A stretch of 64,000 nt of DNA, taken from Vagococcus allomyrinae. GTDB taxonomy: Bacteria; Bacillota; Bacilli; Lactobacillales; Vagococcaceae. Positions 43,879 through 53,130 of this stretch are shown here, in pieces. The DNA lies in contig NZ_JAEEGA010000009.1 in assembly GCF_017829975.1 (NCBI RefSeq), forward strand, positions 1 through 64,000, written 5' to 3'. The notes beneath the pieces were generated by a model that worked only from the letters and a program-made list of their open reading frames with translations, did no database searches and was not told the origin of the DNA. The position numbers were made by a program, and so were the translations under genes. Position 1 is the stretch's first letter. Each line of letters begins with the position of its first letter.

Positions 43879-44670
43879 ATGACAGAATTTAAGATGGATG
43901 CCTTTCATTTAGAAGGTAAAGTTGCGTTGGTTACAGGAGCTGTTTACGGGATTGGCTTTGGGATTGCGTCATCCCTTGCGGCGGCAGGAGCTAAAATTGT
44001 TTTTAATAGTATTAATGACGAGTCAGTGGCCCAAGGATTGGCTGCCTATCAGGAAGCAGGGATTGAGGCTTATGGGTATGTTTGCGATGTGACAGATGAA
44101 CCTGGTGTCCAAGCGATGGTTAAACAAATTGAAAAAGAAGTCGGCGTGATTGATATTTTAGTCAACAATGCAGGGATTATCAAACGGATTCCCATGTTAG
44201 AAATGTCAGCGGAAGACTATCGCCAGGTTATTGATGTGAATTTAACAGGGCAATTTATTGTAGCTAAAGCTGTTTTACCGTCAATGATTGAAAAAGGTCA
44301 TGGGAAGATTATTAATATCTGTTCAATGATGAGTGAATTAGGCCGTGAAACGGTCAGCGCCTATGCCTCTGCAAAAGGCGGATTGAAGATGTTGACGAAA
44401 AATATTTGTGCTGAATTTGGCGGTCATAACATTCAATGTAACGGCATTGGACCTGGTTATATTGAGACGCCACAAACAGCGCCATTACGGGTGGAAGGTC
44501 ATCCTTTTAATAATTTTATCATTGATAAAACACCGGCGGCTCGTTGGGGAACTGTGACTGATTTACAAGGTCCAGCTGTTTTCCTAGCTTCAGATGCCTC
44601 TAATTTTGTTAACGGGCATATTTTATATGTTGATGGTGGAATTCTCGCGTCAATTGGCAAACAACCTTAA
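43879..44670 (+). CDS. kduD: 2-deoxy-D-gluconate 3-dehydrogenase/2,5-diketo-3-deoxygluconate reductase
   Basis: This 263-residue protein is a short-chain dehydrogenase with TGAVYGIG (19-26) for NAD(P), NNAG in the central strand, and catalytic Tyr162 and Lys166 (YASAK). It ends in the family's VNGHILYVDGG motif. Directly after kduI it should reduce the KduI product to 2-keto-3-deoxygluconate. The KDG kinase and aldolase are not in this window. AAAAAGGAG precedes the ATG, and a strong hairpin follows the stop. Confidence 0.95.
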   Translation: MTEFKMDAFHLEGKVALVTGAVYGIGFGIASSLAAAGAKIVFNSINDESVAQGLAAYQEAGIEAYGYVCDVTDEPGVQAMVKQIEKEVGVIDILVNNAGIIKRIPMLEMSAEDYRQVIDVNLTGQFIVAKAVLPSMIEKGHGKIINICSMMSELGRETVSAYASAKGGLKMLTKNICAEFGGHNIQCNGIGPGYIETPQTAPLRVEGHPFNNFIIDKTPAARWGTVTDLQGPAVFLASDASNFVNGHILYVDGGILASIGKQP

Positions 44671-44690
44671 AAGGTTGACAGTGAATAACT

Positions 44691-44723
44691 AAAAGAGAAT
44701 GGCGCTTTTTGCCATTCTCTTTT
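44691..44723 (+). terminator. Terminator after kduD
   Basis: AAAAGAGAATGGC (44691-44703) pairs perfectly with GCCATTCTCTTTT (44711-44723) with a T-rich end. The MFS gene starts 45 bases later. Confidence 0.9.
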
Positions 44724-44768
44724 GTCAGTTTTGGTCCAAATGAGTAGGTTGAGGAAGGGTTTGTCGAA

Positions 44769-45968
44769 ATGTTGAAAAATTCGTTTTATCATGACTTAAG
44801 TGATCAGAATAAGTATATGATCAATTGTTGTTTTTTTATTTTTTTTGTGAATGGTCTGTACGCCATGATTTTTGGGTCGATATTGCCGCTTTTAAGCGAC
44901 GCCTATGGCTTAAACGATACTGTCAGTGGCATGTTGATTTCCAGCCATCAAGGAGGAAATTTACTTGCGGGCTTTATTGCAGGGATTTTACCGGTCTATT
45001 TAGGGCGTAAAAAGGCAATTCTATTTTTAAGTAGTTTTGTGATGATTGGTTTTGGTTTGATCATTGTGACAGGCCAGCCTTGGGTATTATTTGTGGCTTT
45101 TTTCTTTACGGGAATTAGTCGAGGCAGTATTTCTAACTTTAATAATAAAACAGTCAATGATGTTTCAAACAGCAGTCCAGCCGCTTTGAATTTTCTCCAC
45201 AGTTTATTTGCAATCGGAGCTTTACTAGCACCGTTTTTAGTGATTGTAAGTACCGCTTTTTTTGGTGGAAAAGGCTGGCAAGTGGCTTGTGGGGTGATTA
45301 TTTTATTAGTGATGGTGTCCCAGTGGCTGTTTTCTAAAATGCCTCTTGAAAAGGAACAGGGACTAGAAAAGGCAAGAGTAAAAAGCGGTGGGTATGCCTT
45401 TTTCAAAGAGCGTCTGTTTTGGACGACTGTTATCATTCTCTTTTTTTACTTATGTGCAGAAGCAGCGATTAATGGTTGGTTAGTGACGTATTTTGTTGAC
45501 GCCAATATTATGAGTGTTCAGCAAGCTCAGTTATTGGCTTCATTGCTTTGGTTAGCCATCTTATGTGGACGGCTCGGCTGTACTTTTTATGGCGATCGCC
45601 TGTCGCGTAGTCGGTTGCTCGTAATCATTAGCATTGGCACGAGCTTGTTTTATTTTTTGTTATTATCAACTCAAAATTATTATGTGATTGTATTGGCGGT
45701 CTTTGGTTTAGGTGTCTCTATGGGAGGGATTTATCCGACGGCAATGACGATTGCTGGTTCCTCAATTAAGCAGTACCCGATGGCTATGGGCTGGTTGTTA
45801 GTCATCGGCGGCATCGGTGGAATTATGATGCCAATCGTGACAGGGATTTTATCCACTAATTATGGGATTTTCGCTGGAATGGCAGCTATCATTGTAGCGA
45901 TTATCATCATGTTAGTCGGCGTTGTAAGTTATGTTCGGTGGGAAAAAGGTGCTAAATCCATAGATTGA
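44769..45968 (+). CDS. MFS transporter (FucP-like sugar or uronate importer)
   Basis: The 399-residue protein has twelve membrane segments. Features are GSILPLLSDAYGLND after helix 1, a motif-A-like loop PVYLGRKKAILF (about 75-86), and GGIGGIMMPIVTGILS in helix 11, as in the fucose-permease side of the MFS. AGGAAGGG lies upstream of ATG. Its place between kduI-kduD and the first uronyl hydrolase suggests import of a uronate monomer or disaccharide, in parallel with the ABC importer downstream. Substrate unproven. Confidence 0.85.
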   Translation: MLKNSFYHDLSDQNKYMINCCFFIFFVNGLYAMIFGSILPLLSDAYGLNDTVSGMLISSHQGGNLLAGFIAGILPVYLGRKKAILFLSSFVMIGFGLIIVTGQPWVLFVAFFFTGISRGSISNFNNKTVNDVSNSSPAALNFLHSLFAIGALLAPFLVIVSTAFFGGKGWQVACGVIILLVMVSQWLFSKMPLEKEQGLEKARVKSGGYAFFKERLFWTTVIILFFYLCAEAAINGWLVTYFVDANIMSVQQAQLLASLLWLAILCGRLGCTFYGDRLSRSRLLVIISIGTSLFYFLLLSTQNYYVIVLAVFGLGVSMGGIYPTAMTIAGSSIKQYPMAMGWLLVIGGIGGIMMPIVTGILSTNYGIFAGMAAIIVAIIIMLVGVVSYVRWEKGAKSID

Positions 45969-46038
45969 GTACTAGATAGTTCGAGAATATCAGACAATCT
46001 ACTATAATGCAGATGAATGATTCCCGTAACTAATAAAA

Positions 46039-46073
46039 GAGAAGTTAAGTGATTATGGCTTAACTTCTTTTTT
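46039..46073 (+). terminator. Terminator after the MFS gene of the uronate locus
   Basis: GAAGTTAAG (46041-46049) pairs with CTTAACTTC (46059-46067), followed by a run of T; flanking A-T pairs extend the stem. Confidence 0.85.
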
Positions 46074-46125
46074 AGGGCAAAATCATCAAAATTACTGACG
46101 ATAATGCCCGATTTTTTGAATCTAT

Positions 46126-46159
46126 TTTCATGGAATAGCATGAAATAATAGGGTACAAT
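46126..46159 (+). promoter_or_regulatory. Probable activator site and promoter for the glycan operon
   Basis: TTTCATG-GAATAG-CATGAAA (46126-46145) is a perfect inverted repeat. A -10-like TACAAT (46154-46159) lies 8 bases after it with no good -35, and the dyad covers the -35 place. This is typical of an activator-dependent promoter; the AraC protein encoded two genes later is the candidate. Confidence 0.55.
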
Positions 46160-46192
46160 TTATCTACCAACTAACTAAAGAGAGGTTATTAA

Positions 46193-47296
46193 ATGTCACT
46201 CAAGGAAAATTTTGCTGAATCAAATAGTCAAACATTAGAGTTATTAATTAAGAAACTTATGAAGGGGCTTACAGGGATTGTGGATGATGGCACCTATTCA
46301 TTTGAGGCGAATGGTGAAGTTGTGGATGATAAGAGCTGGAATGCCTGGAATTGGCCTCAGGGAGTAGCACTTTACGGATTGTATAAGTACGGGAAAAAAC
46401 AAGGAGATGCTGAAGCGGCTCGTATTATATCTGATTGGTATCAGCCTTATTTACAAAGTGTTTTTGCTGATAAAAACATTAACAGCATGGCACCGATATT
46501 AACCTTAGCTTGTCTGTATGAAGACTCTGGTAATCCAGAGCTAATTCCCCATTTAGAGGATTGGGCAAAATGGTCAATGGAAACGCTGTCCAAAACGGCG
46601 TTTGCTGGCTTTCAGCACGATACTTTTGGTGTGACAAATCATCAGCAATTATGGGATGACACTTTAATGATGTCTGTGCTAGCTTTAGCCAAAATTGGGG
46701 TGCTATTCGCTAATAGTGAGTATCTGGCTGAAGCTGAACGGCAATTTTTAGTCCATTGTCAATTTTTAATGGATAAGCAAACGGGCTTATGGTATCACGG
46801 TTGGACCTTTGCCGGAAAACATAATTTCAGCAATGTTTTTTGGGCTCGAGGGAATTGCTGGATAACGATTGCGATTCCTGAGTTTATCTCGATTATGGGT
46901 GAAAAGTTATCGCTATCAGTGAAAAATTATTTGATTGATGTCTTAAATGCCCAAATTGATGGTCTGGTTAAGTATCAAAATCCTGAGGGACTGTGGCACA
47001 CAGTCCTTGACGACCCGACTTCCTATGTTGAAACATCGGCAGGGTTTGGTTTTGTCTATGGGATTGAAAAAGGGGTTTCCATGGGAATTGTCAGTGATGA
47101 CCGCTTAGTTCATTCAACTCGAGCATTTGAGCAGCTACTATCGTTTATTACCAGTGAAGGGCAAGTCAAGAATGTATCGGCGGGGACGCCGATGGGAGAG
47201 ACGAAGCAATTTTATAAGGATATTCCCATTACGGATATGCCTTATGGTCCTTCGTTAGCCATCTTGGCTTTAGGAGAAAAATTGTCAGAGGAGTAG
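46193..47296 (+). CDS. GH105/GH88 unsaturated uronyl hydrolase, copy 1
   Basis: This 367-residue (alpha/alpha)6-barrel enzyme matches YteR-like unsaturated rhamnogalacturonyl/glucuronyl hydrolases. WNWPQGVALYGLY (about 53-65), the catalytic-region LWDDTLMM with Asp155/Asp156, GLWYHGWTF, WARGNCWI and LWHTVLDDPTSYVETSAG are present in order. These enzymes hydrate the 4,5-double bond left by a lyase and free the uronate. No signal peptide, so imported oligosaccharides are its substrate. AAGAGAGG precedes the ATG. It heads the glycan operon after a dyad-type promoter. Confidence 0.9.
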   Translation: MSLKENFAESNSQTLELLIKKLMKGLTGIVDDGTYSFEANGEVVDDKSWNAWNWPQGVALYGLYKYGKKQGDAEAARIISDWYQPYLQSVFADKNINSMAPILTLACLYEDSGNPELIPHLEDWAKWSMETLSKTAFAGFQHDTFGVTNHQQLWDDTLMMSVLALAKIGVLFANSEYLAEAERQFLVHCQFLMDKQTGLWYHGWTFAGKHNFSNVFWARGNCWITIAIPEFISIMGEKLSLSVKNYLIDVLNAQIDGLVKYQNPEGLWHTVLDDPTSYVETSAGFGFVYGIEKGVSMGIVSDDRLVHSTRAFEQLLSFITSEGQVKNVSAGTPMGETKQFYKDIPITDMPYGPSLAILALGEKLSEE

Positions 47297-47301
47297 TGCC
47301 A

Positions 47302-48159
47302 ATGAATAGTGATTTAGTTGATAAAGTCTATTTTGATCAGGACTTTTCTATCTATCATAAAATTAAAATTCAACATCGGATGGAACGTCCTCATTTTCAT
47401 GACGGCTATGAAATTCATTATACACAATCGGGAGTCACGGAGTATTACATTGATGAAAAGAAATATCATGGTGGGATGGGAACTGTGGGAGTCATTAACT
47501 CCCATGAAATTCATCGGGTTGTTGTGGATAAAGAAGAAGAGTATGAACGTTATTTTATTTATTTCAAACCTGGCTACTTACATGAATTTTATGATCAATA
47601 TCCAGAATTGAACATGTTGTTTACCTCAAGATTTGTCGGTTTTGAGAATTGCATTAATTTAAATTCAGATGAACAGATTGTGTTTAAACATTTTTTAGAT
47701 GAGCTGTATACCTTAAGTCAAGACGAGGGGATTTATTTAAGAGAGTTAAAGAGCAAATTATTATTAGTGCGCTTGATCATCTTTTTAAATGAAAAATTTA
47801 TGACTCAGACGAATGTTAAAACCCCAGTTGAATATAAGGGCAAAGAACAATTGGAAGATATCACAAAATTTATTCGCCATAATTATGCGGAAAATATCAC
47901 ATTGGATTTATTAACGGAAACGTTCTTTCTCAGCAAATCAACCATCATTCGAATTTTTAAAAATAACTTAGGCATCACCCCTGTTCAATACTTGATAAAC
48001 ATTCGCATAATGACCTCACGGCAATTATTGAAAAGCGGTCACAGCGTGAAAGAGGTATCGGAGGCGATCGGTTACAAGGATGAATCAAGTTTTATCAAAA
48101 AATTCAAAAGTATTCAAGGGGTATCCCCTAAAAATTATGTGAAACAAAACAATCGCTAA
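47302..48159 (+). CDS. AraC family transcriptional regulator
   Basis: This 285-residue regulator has an N-terminal cupin-like sensor domain (about 1-150, with RPHFHDGYEIHYTQSG as the sugar-binding face) and a C-terminal pair of helix-turn-helices (about 187-285, ITLDLLTETFFLSKSTIIRI and SVKEVSEAIGYKDESSFIKK). The ATG at 47302 follows GAGGAG by 8 bases; a GTG two codons earlier also exists. The gene nearly overlaps the uronyl hydrolase gene. It should activate the surrounding glycan operon when its oligosaccharide is present, probably through the dyad at 46126-46145. Confidence 0.92.
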   Translation: MNSDLVDKVYFDQDFSIYHKIKIQHRMERPHFHDGYEIHYTQSGVTEYYIDEKKYHGGMGTVGVINSHEIHRVVVDKEEEYERYFIYFKPGYLHEFYDQYPELNMLFTSRFVGFENCINLNSDEQIVFKHFLDELYTLSQDEGIYLRELKSKLLLVRLIIFLNEKFMTQTNVKTPVEYKGKEQLEDITKFIRHNYAENITLDLLTETFFLSKSTIIRIFKNNLGITPVQYLINIRIMTSRQLLKSGHSVKEVSEAIGYKDESSFIKKFKSIQGVSPKNYVKQNNR

Positions 48160-48173
48160 GGAGGCGTCAGCCG

Positions 48174-50666
48174 TTGACTCAACTGTTACCTTTTCAAATA
48201 GCAGCAAATCGAGCGTTAAATCGCTTTGTCTACCAAGACATTCAGTTAAAACCGTTTAAAGCACCCTATCAAACTATGGAAGGGAATGTCAATTTAACCG
48301 AGGGCAAGTTTGACATTGTGTATCCTGTCAGAAAGAATTTTTTAGAGGCACGCTTGAAGCAAGTCATCTCACTTAATGATGGGCCGTATCCGAATATTTA
48401 CACCCCATTTGAGAATGATAAAGTGGAATTTTCAACCTTTTTAACAACGCCTCACACCTTAAGTTGTTTTGCTTCAACTGTTATTATCAGCGAGACGACT
48501 TGTGAGTGGCCTTTTATGTTAAAAACTTGTGGCGGAGTAAAAATTTGGGTGAATGGTGAATTACAAGTTGAATTTAATCCATTTACGAGAAATGAGCCAA
48601 GTGCGCAGACCATTTCATTGAAGTTTAAGGCTGGTGACAATCAATTAGTTGTCTACTTTGATGACTTAGCGGAACGAGACATTAACTATTACTTTGAGCT
48701 GATCAATCTTTCTCAAGAGATGTTAGAAGGCTATCTTCCGTTGTCAGTAGCCTCAGCAGAATTCCAACAGGCGGAAGCGTTATTGACTAGTATTTATTTT
48801 AAACAAGATTTTTACGCAGCGGGAGAGATTGAATTCGTCGTTCCTGACAATACCTTTCAGGTGAATCAGCGCCTCAACATCAGAATTAACCCAACGATGT
48901 TTGACGTTAATGAAGATGCTCAAGATGGCAATATCAGTGAGTTTAAAGTGCCGGACATGAGTGTTTTACTCGAAGCTGGTCAAACAGACTTCTCTTTAGG
49001 AGCAGTTTCGCAGTTTCCAACGGCAGGCATTACGAAATGTGAGTTGGCCTTAAAATTGTCTGATGGCAGTGAAATCAAACGAAAGATTGTTTTCTCAGTA
49101 TACGATGAAGGCAAATTTGTTGCTTGTTGCAACGGTTCGAACATTTCAGCGAGAAAAAGCCAAGCCTTAACTTACTACAGTCAATTGGTCTTAGATGATA
49201 TTAATGTGGGGCTTGCCAAAATCATGACTAATAGGTATCAACATGAGAGAGATTTTGCTAAATTTAAGGGAGCCTTTGAGTTAATTAGAAGCAAAGGCGA
49301 TTGCGCCGATTTCGTTTTAACGCCTTTATTAGCGGTCTTTTCAGCACATGAAGAAAAGTTTCCAGCAGAATTGGCTTCTCAAGTAGAGGCCTTGGCAACG
49401 GATTTCCGCTATTGGATAGATGAACCGGGAAATGATGTGATGTGGTACTTTAGTGAAAATCATGCCTTATTGTTTCATATCACCCAATATTTAGCTGGTT
49501 ATCGTTACCGTGACACACAGTTTTCTGTCAGTAAACGTATGGGGGCAGAGCAATATGAAATTGGCAAACAACGTTTGGCAGAGTGGTTTGACTTATTTTT
49601 CCAATATGGCTTATCTGAATGGAACTCAACCACCTATTTACCGATTGATTTGATTGGCTTTTTCAGTTTATATCTAGCGGCACCTGATCAAGAAATAAAA
49701 GATCAAGCGAAAAAGGCCTTGGACTTTATTTTTGAAATTGCCGCTATTAATTATCACGGGCACACCATGTCTTCGACTTATGGCCGGGTCTATGAGCATA
49801 ACTTAAAAGCCATGCAACAAGGTGAAATGTCGAGTATTTTACAAATTGCTTGGGGGAAAGGTTATTTTAATAATGCCTTGCGTCCTAGTTTCTTATTTTC
49901 GCTAACAGATTACCAACCTAAAGAGGAGTTGTTGGCCTATGTGGAGTTGGCACCTGGTGAGGCTTTAACGGCTGAGTATACCCAAGGGATTAATCAGGCT
50001 TACACCTATCTGTATAAAACGGCAGATTATTCCTTAGCTAGTGTGATAAATTATCAACCTTATACACATGGCTTACAACAGCACACCTTAAATGTTTCCT
50101 TAGGAGACGAAGCGACCTTACTGTGGTTGAACCATCCGGGAGAACGACAGTTTAGCGGCGAGAATCGTCCGAGTTTTTGGGCGGGCAATGGCAATTTGCC
50201 ACGAATTTTCCAATATCAAAATGTCAGCTTGGTCCATTATCGACTAGCCCCTGCTGAGTTACCTTATATTCATTTATATGTACCATACTGGCGCTTGGAT
50301 GACTGTTGCCAAGAAGGGAATTGGTTATTTGTTCGCAACAAAGAGAGTTATTTAGGGGTCTATTTTTCAGAAGGTTATGCCCTTCAGACTGAGGGGGCTA
50401 TTAGTCAGCGTGAGATTCGCTCATATGGACGTGAGCATCATGTGGTTGTGAAATGTTCATCAGAAAAAGAAGTTGGCAGCTTTGAGGTGTTCAAAGAAGC
50501 TCTTCTGCAAAGTCCGATTCAAGCGTCAGAGGGCAATTTGAACTTTGTGGATAAATTAGGGAGTCGTTTAGCAGTTAGCGACAATCAACTGTTGGTGGAG
50601 AATCAGCCATATGCTTATAAAGCTGGTTTTGAACGGCAAATTAAACGAGAGGGGGTTAAGGATTAA
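48174..50666 (+). CDS. Large cytoplasmic protein of unknown function in the glycan operon; candidate polysaccharide lyase
   Basis: This 830-residue protein starts at TTG (AAGGAGG 9 bases upstream). I recognise no named family. Residues 1-330 look like beta-sandwich modules (VKIWVNGELQVEF, then KFKAGDNQLVVYFDD resemble carbohydrate-binding-like folds). Residues about 340-600 are helix-rich and hold aromatic/His motifs (WYFSENHALLFHITQYLAG, TTYLPIDLIGFFSLYL, SSTYGRVYEHNLK). Residues 620-815 return to beta structure. An alpha-toroid between beta-sandwiches with Asn-His and Tyr-Arg pairs is the plan of several polysaccharide lyases. No signal peptide. Context (unsaturated-uronyl hydrolases on both sides) supports a lyase or new glycosidase; this is inference. 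Confidence 0.8.
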   Translation: MTQLLPFQIAANRALNRFVYQDIQLKPFKAPYQTMEGNVNLTEGKFDIVYPVRKNFLEARLKQVISLNDGPYPNIYTPFENDKVEFSTFLTTPHTLSCFASTVIISETTCEWPFMLKTCGGVKIWVNGELQVEFNPFTRNEPSAQTISLKFKAGDNQLVVYFDDLAERDINYYFELINLSQEMLEGYLPLSVASAEFQQAEALLTSIYFKQDFYAAGEIEFVVPDNTFQVNQRLNIRINPTMFDVNEDAQDGNISEFKVPDMSVLLEAGQTDFSLGAVSQFPTAGITKCELALKLSDGSEIKRKIVFSVYDEGKFVACCNGSNISARKSQALTYYSQLVLDDINVGLAKIMTNRYQHERDFAKFKGAFELIRSKGDCADFVLTPLLAVFSAHEEKFPAELASQVEALATDFRYWIDEPGNDVMWYFSENHALLFHITQYLAGYRYRDTQFSVSKRMGAEQYEIGKQRLAEWFDLFFQYGLSEWNSTTYLPIDLIGFFSLYLAAPDQEIKDQAKKALDFIFEIAAINYHGHTMSSTYGRVYEHNLKAMQQGEMSSILQIAWGKGYFNNALRPSFLFSLTDYQPKEELLAYVELAPGEALTAEYTQGINQAYTYLYKTADYSLASVINYQPYTHGLQQHTLNVSLGDEATLLWLNHPGERQFSGENRPSFWAGNGNLPRIFQYQNVSLVHYRLAPAELPYIHLYVPYWRLDDCCQEGNWLFVRNKESYLGVYFSEGYALQTEGAISQREIRSYGREHHVVVKCSSEKEVGSFEVFKEALLQSPIQASEGNLNFVDKLGSRLAVSDNQLLVENQPYAYKAGFERQIKREGVKD

Positions 50667-51803
50667 GTGATTGACAAGCTACCATCATCACAGCTAAAGG
50701 ATGATTATTACCAAAAAATCCAATTAATTGCGGAAAAATTGATGAGTCTCAGCGATGAAGAAGCCCCAGCTATCGATCATTCATTAAGTGAGGCAAAATT
50801 GGCTGAAATTGGCTTTTTCGCACGTGATTTTGGCATGAAAGAATGGGACTGGCCACAAGGTGTTGGGCTTTATGGCTTGAAAAAAGCGGCAACTAGCCTT
50901 AAAGGCGATGTGGCTGGCTTTATAGAAAGTTGGTTTTATGAGCAATTGAAGCTCGGTCTGCCTTTGCGCAATATTAACACGGTAACGCCATTGTTAGCCC
51001 TTTATGATTATGAGTTTGCAGAGGCTATTTCAGTGGAGTGGGCTCAGTGGATTTACGAAGAGGCTGAGCGAACAGAAGAAAATGGGTTGCAGCATGTGAC
51101 GTCAGGTGAGACTAAACGTGAGCTAAACTTGCATCCGGGTGAAATATGGATTGATACATTGTTTATGACGGGCCTCTTTCTCGTTAAGATGGGAAAGAAA
51201 CATCAACGAAAAGAATGGGTTGATGAGGGGATTTATCAAACCCTGCTTCATGTTAAATATTTACATGATAGAAAAACCAATTTATTTTTTCACGGCTGGA
51301 CATTTGAGGGGCGGCATAATTTTGGTGAGGTACTTTGGTGTCGCGGGAATAGTTGGATGGCCTTGGCTTTGCCAATTATTCTTAAAACTGCTGAAGAAGA
51401 CTTAACCACAAGTGAGAAAAGATTTTTGACAGAAGCGTATGTCAAACAAGTCGAAGGCTTATTTAGCGTTCTTGATCGCCGCTGTTACCAATGGCACACG
51501 GTTTTAACTAATGAGGAAAGCTACTGCGAAACATCAGGGACAGCGGGAATTTTAGCAGGAATTTTCTTAGGCATCGACTACGGGTTACTAGATAGAGAGA
51601 CGTATTTACCCGATGGTCTCAAGGTATTACAGTCAGTACTCGATCAAATAAGTGAGTCTGGCGAAGTCAAAGGTGTTTCAGCTGGCACACCAGTGGCTTT
51701 GACCGAGGACGCGTATCACCGTATAATTCAGGCTCCAATGGCGTATGGACAGTCGATGGTTTTACTCATGCTAGCATATGCTAAAAAATACATAGAAAAT
51801 TAA
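50667..51803 (+). CDS. GH105/GH88 unsaturated uronyl hydrolase, copy 2
   Basis: This 378-residue protein is a paralogue of copy 1. It starts at GTG directly after the previous stop. Landmarks: WDWPQGVGLYGLKK (about 60-73), catalytic Asp163 in EIWIDTLFM, LFFHGWTFEGRHNFGEV, WCRGNSWMA and YQWHTVLTNEESYCETSG. Copy 1 has Asp-Asp where this one has Ile-Asp, so the two may cut different linkages or partner sugars. Both are cytoplasmic. Two such enzymes in one operon suggest an oligosaccharide with two kinds of unsaturated end. Confidence 0.9.
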   Translation: MIDKLPSSQLKDDYYQKIQLIAEKLMSLSDEEAPAIDHSLSEAKLAEIGFFARDFGMKEWDWPQGVGLYGLKKAATSLKGDVAGFIESWFYEQLKLGLPLRNINTVTPLLALYDYEFAEAISVEWAQWIYEEAERTEENGLQHVTSGETKRELNLHPGEIWIDTLFMTGLFLVKMGKKHQRKEWVDEGIYQTLLHVKYLHDRKTNLFFHGWTFEGRHNFGEVLWCRGNSWMALALPIILKTAEEDLTTSEKRFLTEAYVKQVEGLFSVLDRRCYQWHTVLTNEESYCETSGTAGILAGIFLGIDYGLLDRETYLPDGLKVLQSVLDQISESGEVKGVSAGTPVALTEDAYHRIIQAPMAYGQSMVLLMLAYAKKYIEN

Positions 51804-51819
51804 ATCGGAGGAAAAGGGA

Positions 51820-53103
51820 ATGAAAAAAGTAAAATTGATTTTGGTAGCGTTAACTAGTCTGTTAGTGATGGTAGGATGTGGGGCTAAAAAGGAAGGGGGA
51901 GGTAGCAGCGAATCGTCTAAAAAAATGACGGTCTTGTTATCAGAGGAGCCGACTGCTGAAAATGCCTTTAATAATGCCTTGAATCGCTGGGCCAAAGAAA
52001 GTGGCAATGAAGTCGAGACAATTGTCATTCCTTATGACGATCAATTAACCAAGTTTCCGTTAATGTTGAAAAATAAAGACGTGCCTGATATGGTTTCAAC
52101 CACGCGTTTAACCCGTTTATATCCTGAAGAGTTTAAAGATTTAAGCAAAGACATTGATGTCTCCATTTTTGATGAAGCGGCCTTGGATATTGTGGGACAA
52201 GATTATGGCTCTGATAAAAAGCTGGCTTTACCGAATCAATACACGATTACCAGTTATTTCTACAATAAAGATGCTTTTGAGAAAGCAGGACTGGAAGCGC
52301 CTACTCAGGACAAATTATGGACATTAGATGAGTTGTATAAGAATGCCGAACTGCTTCAGAAAGCTGGTGGTGTGAAATACGGCTTGGCAGTCGATTTTTC
52401 AAGAGCTCGCTATGATAACTTTATGTACAGTAACGGTGGTTCAATGACGAAAAAATCAGGGGATGATTTTACAGTCGCCATTAATAGCAGTCAGAATGTT
52501 AAAACCTTGGAAAAATTTGTTGAGATGAACCAACAAAATGTCTTACCAAAAGTGATTTGGACAGGCGGTTCGGCTGATAATCCAGCAGACTACTTTAAAA
52601 ATGGGGATGTCGGGATTTATTTATCTGGTACATGGAACTACAACATGTTGTTAACGGATGTCTCTAAATTTGAATTTGGCGTTATGCCTTCGCCAATGGG
52701 AACTGAGACACAATCAGTGATTGCAGGTGGTGCTGGCCTGGCCATTCCAAGTGAGGCAGCTAACAGTAAGTTGGCGATTGAATTTATGAAGTGGTTGTTC
52801 TTAGACGAAGAAAATTATCAAACTTTCTTGGCGGAAGATAAAGGGATTTCCTTTATTAAAGGAATTACCTATACGCCAGAGGATGAAAAGGTCGCTCAAG
52901 ATTATCAAATTTTACAAAGTGAAACGGAACATGTTACCCCGGCTTTTCTATTAGATGAACAATCGGGTTGGCGGAATTATCTGGATAATGAGTATCGCGA
53001 TTTCTTGAAACAAGCAGTCAATGAAGAATTGACGGCGCAAGAAGCTTTGGATGGCTTTGCTGAAGGGCTAGCAGAGAAATCAGAGTGGCAAATGAGCAAA
53101 TAG
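51820..53103 (+). CDS. ABC sugar-importer substrate-binding lipoprotein
   Basis: The 427-residue protein is a family 1 extracellular solute-binding protein. It begins with a lipoprotein signal (MKKVKLILVALTSLLVMVGC) with lipid-attached Cys20. It then shows the usual two-lobed pattern: DVPDMVSTTRL, YGLAVDFSRARYD, GDVGIYLSGTWNYNM and the C-terminal hinge helix FAEGLAEKSEWQ. Outside the membrane it should capture the uronate/mannose oligosaccharide for the two permeases that follow. GGAGG precedes ATG. Two hairpins follow the gene. No ATPase is encoded here, so a shared MsmK-type ATPase is expected. Confidence 0.93.
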   Translation: MKKVKLILVALTSLLVMVGCGAKKEGGGSSESSKKMTVLLSEEPTAENAFNNALNRWAKESGNEVETIVIPYDDQLTKFPLMLKNKDVPDMVSTTRLTRLYPEEFKDLSKDIDVSIFDEAALDIVGQDYGSDKKLALPNQYTITSYFYNKDAFEKAGLEAPTQDKLWTLDELYKNAELLQKAGGVKYGLAVDFSRARYDNFMYSNGGSMTKKSGDDFTVAINSSQNVKTLEKFVEMNQQNVLPKVIWTGGSADNPADYFKNGDVGIYLSGTWNYNMLLTDVSKFEFGVMPSPMGTETQSVIAGGAGLAIPSEAANSKLAIEFMKWLFLDEENYQTFLAEDKGISFIKGITYTPEDEKVAQDYQILQSETEHVTPAFLLDEQSGWRNYLDNEYRDFLKQAVNEELTAQEALDGFAEGLAEKSEWQMSK

Positions 53104-53130
53104 TCTGACGATCTAGTTTCGACTAAGTAA

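Noticed and set aside
44996-45436. 146-codon minus-strand open frame
   Set aside because: It is a mirror of the MFS transporter gene, with low-complexity basic sequence and no start signal.
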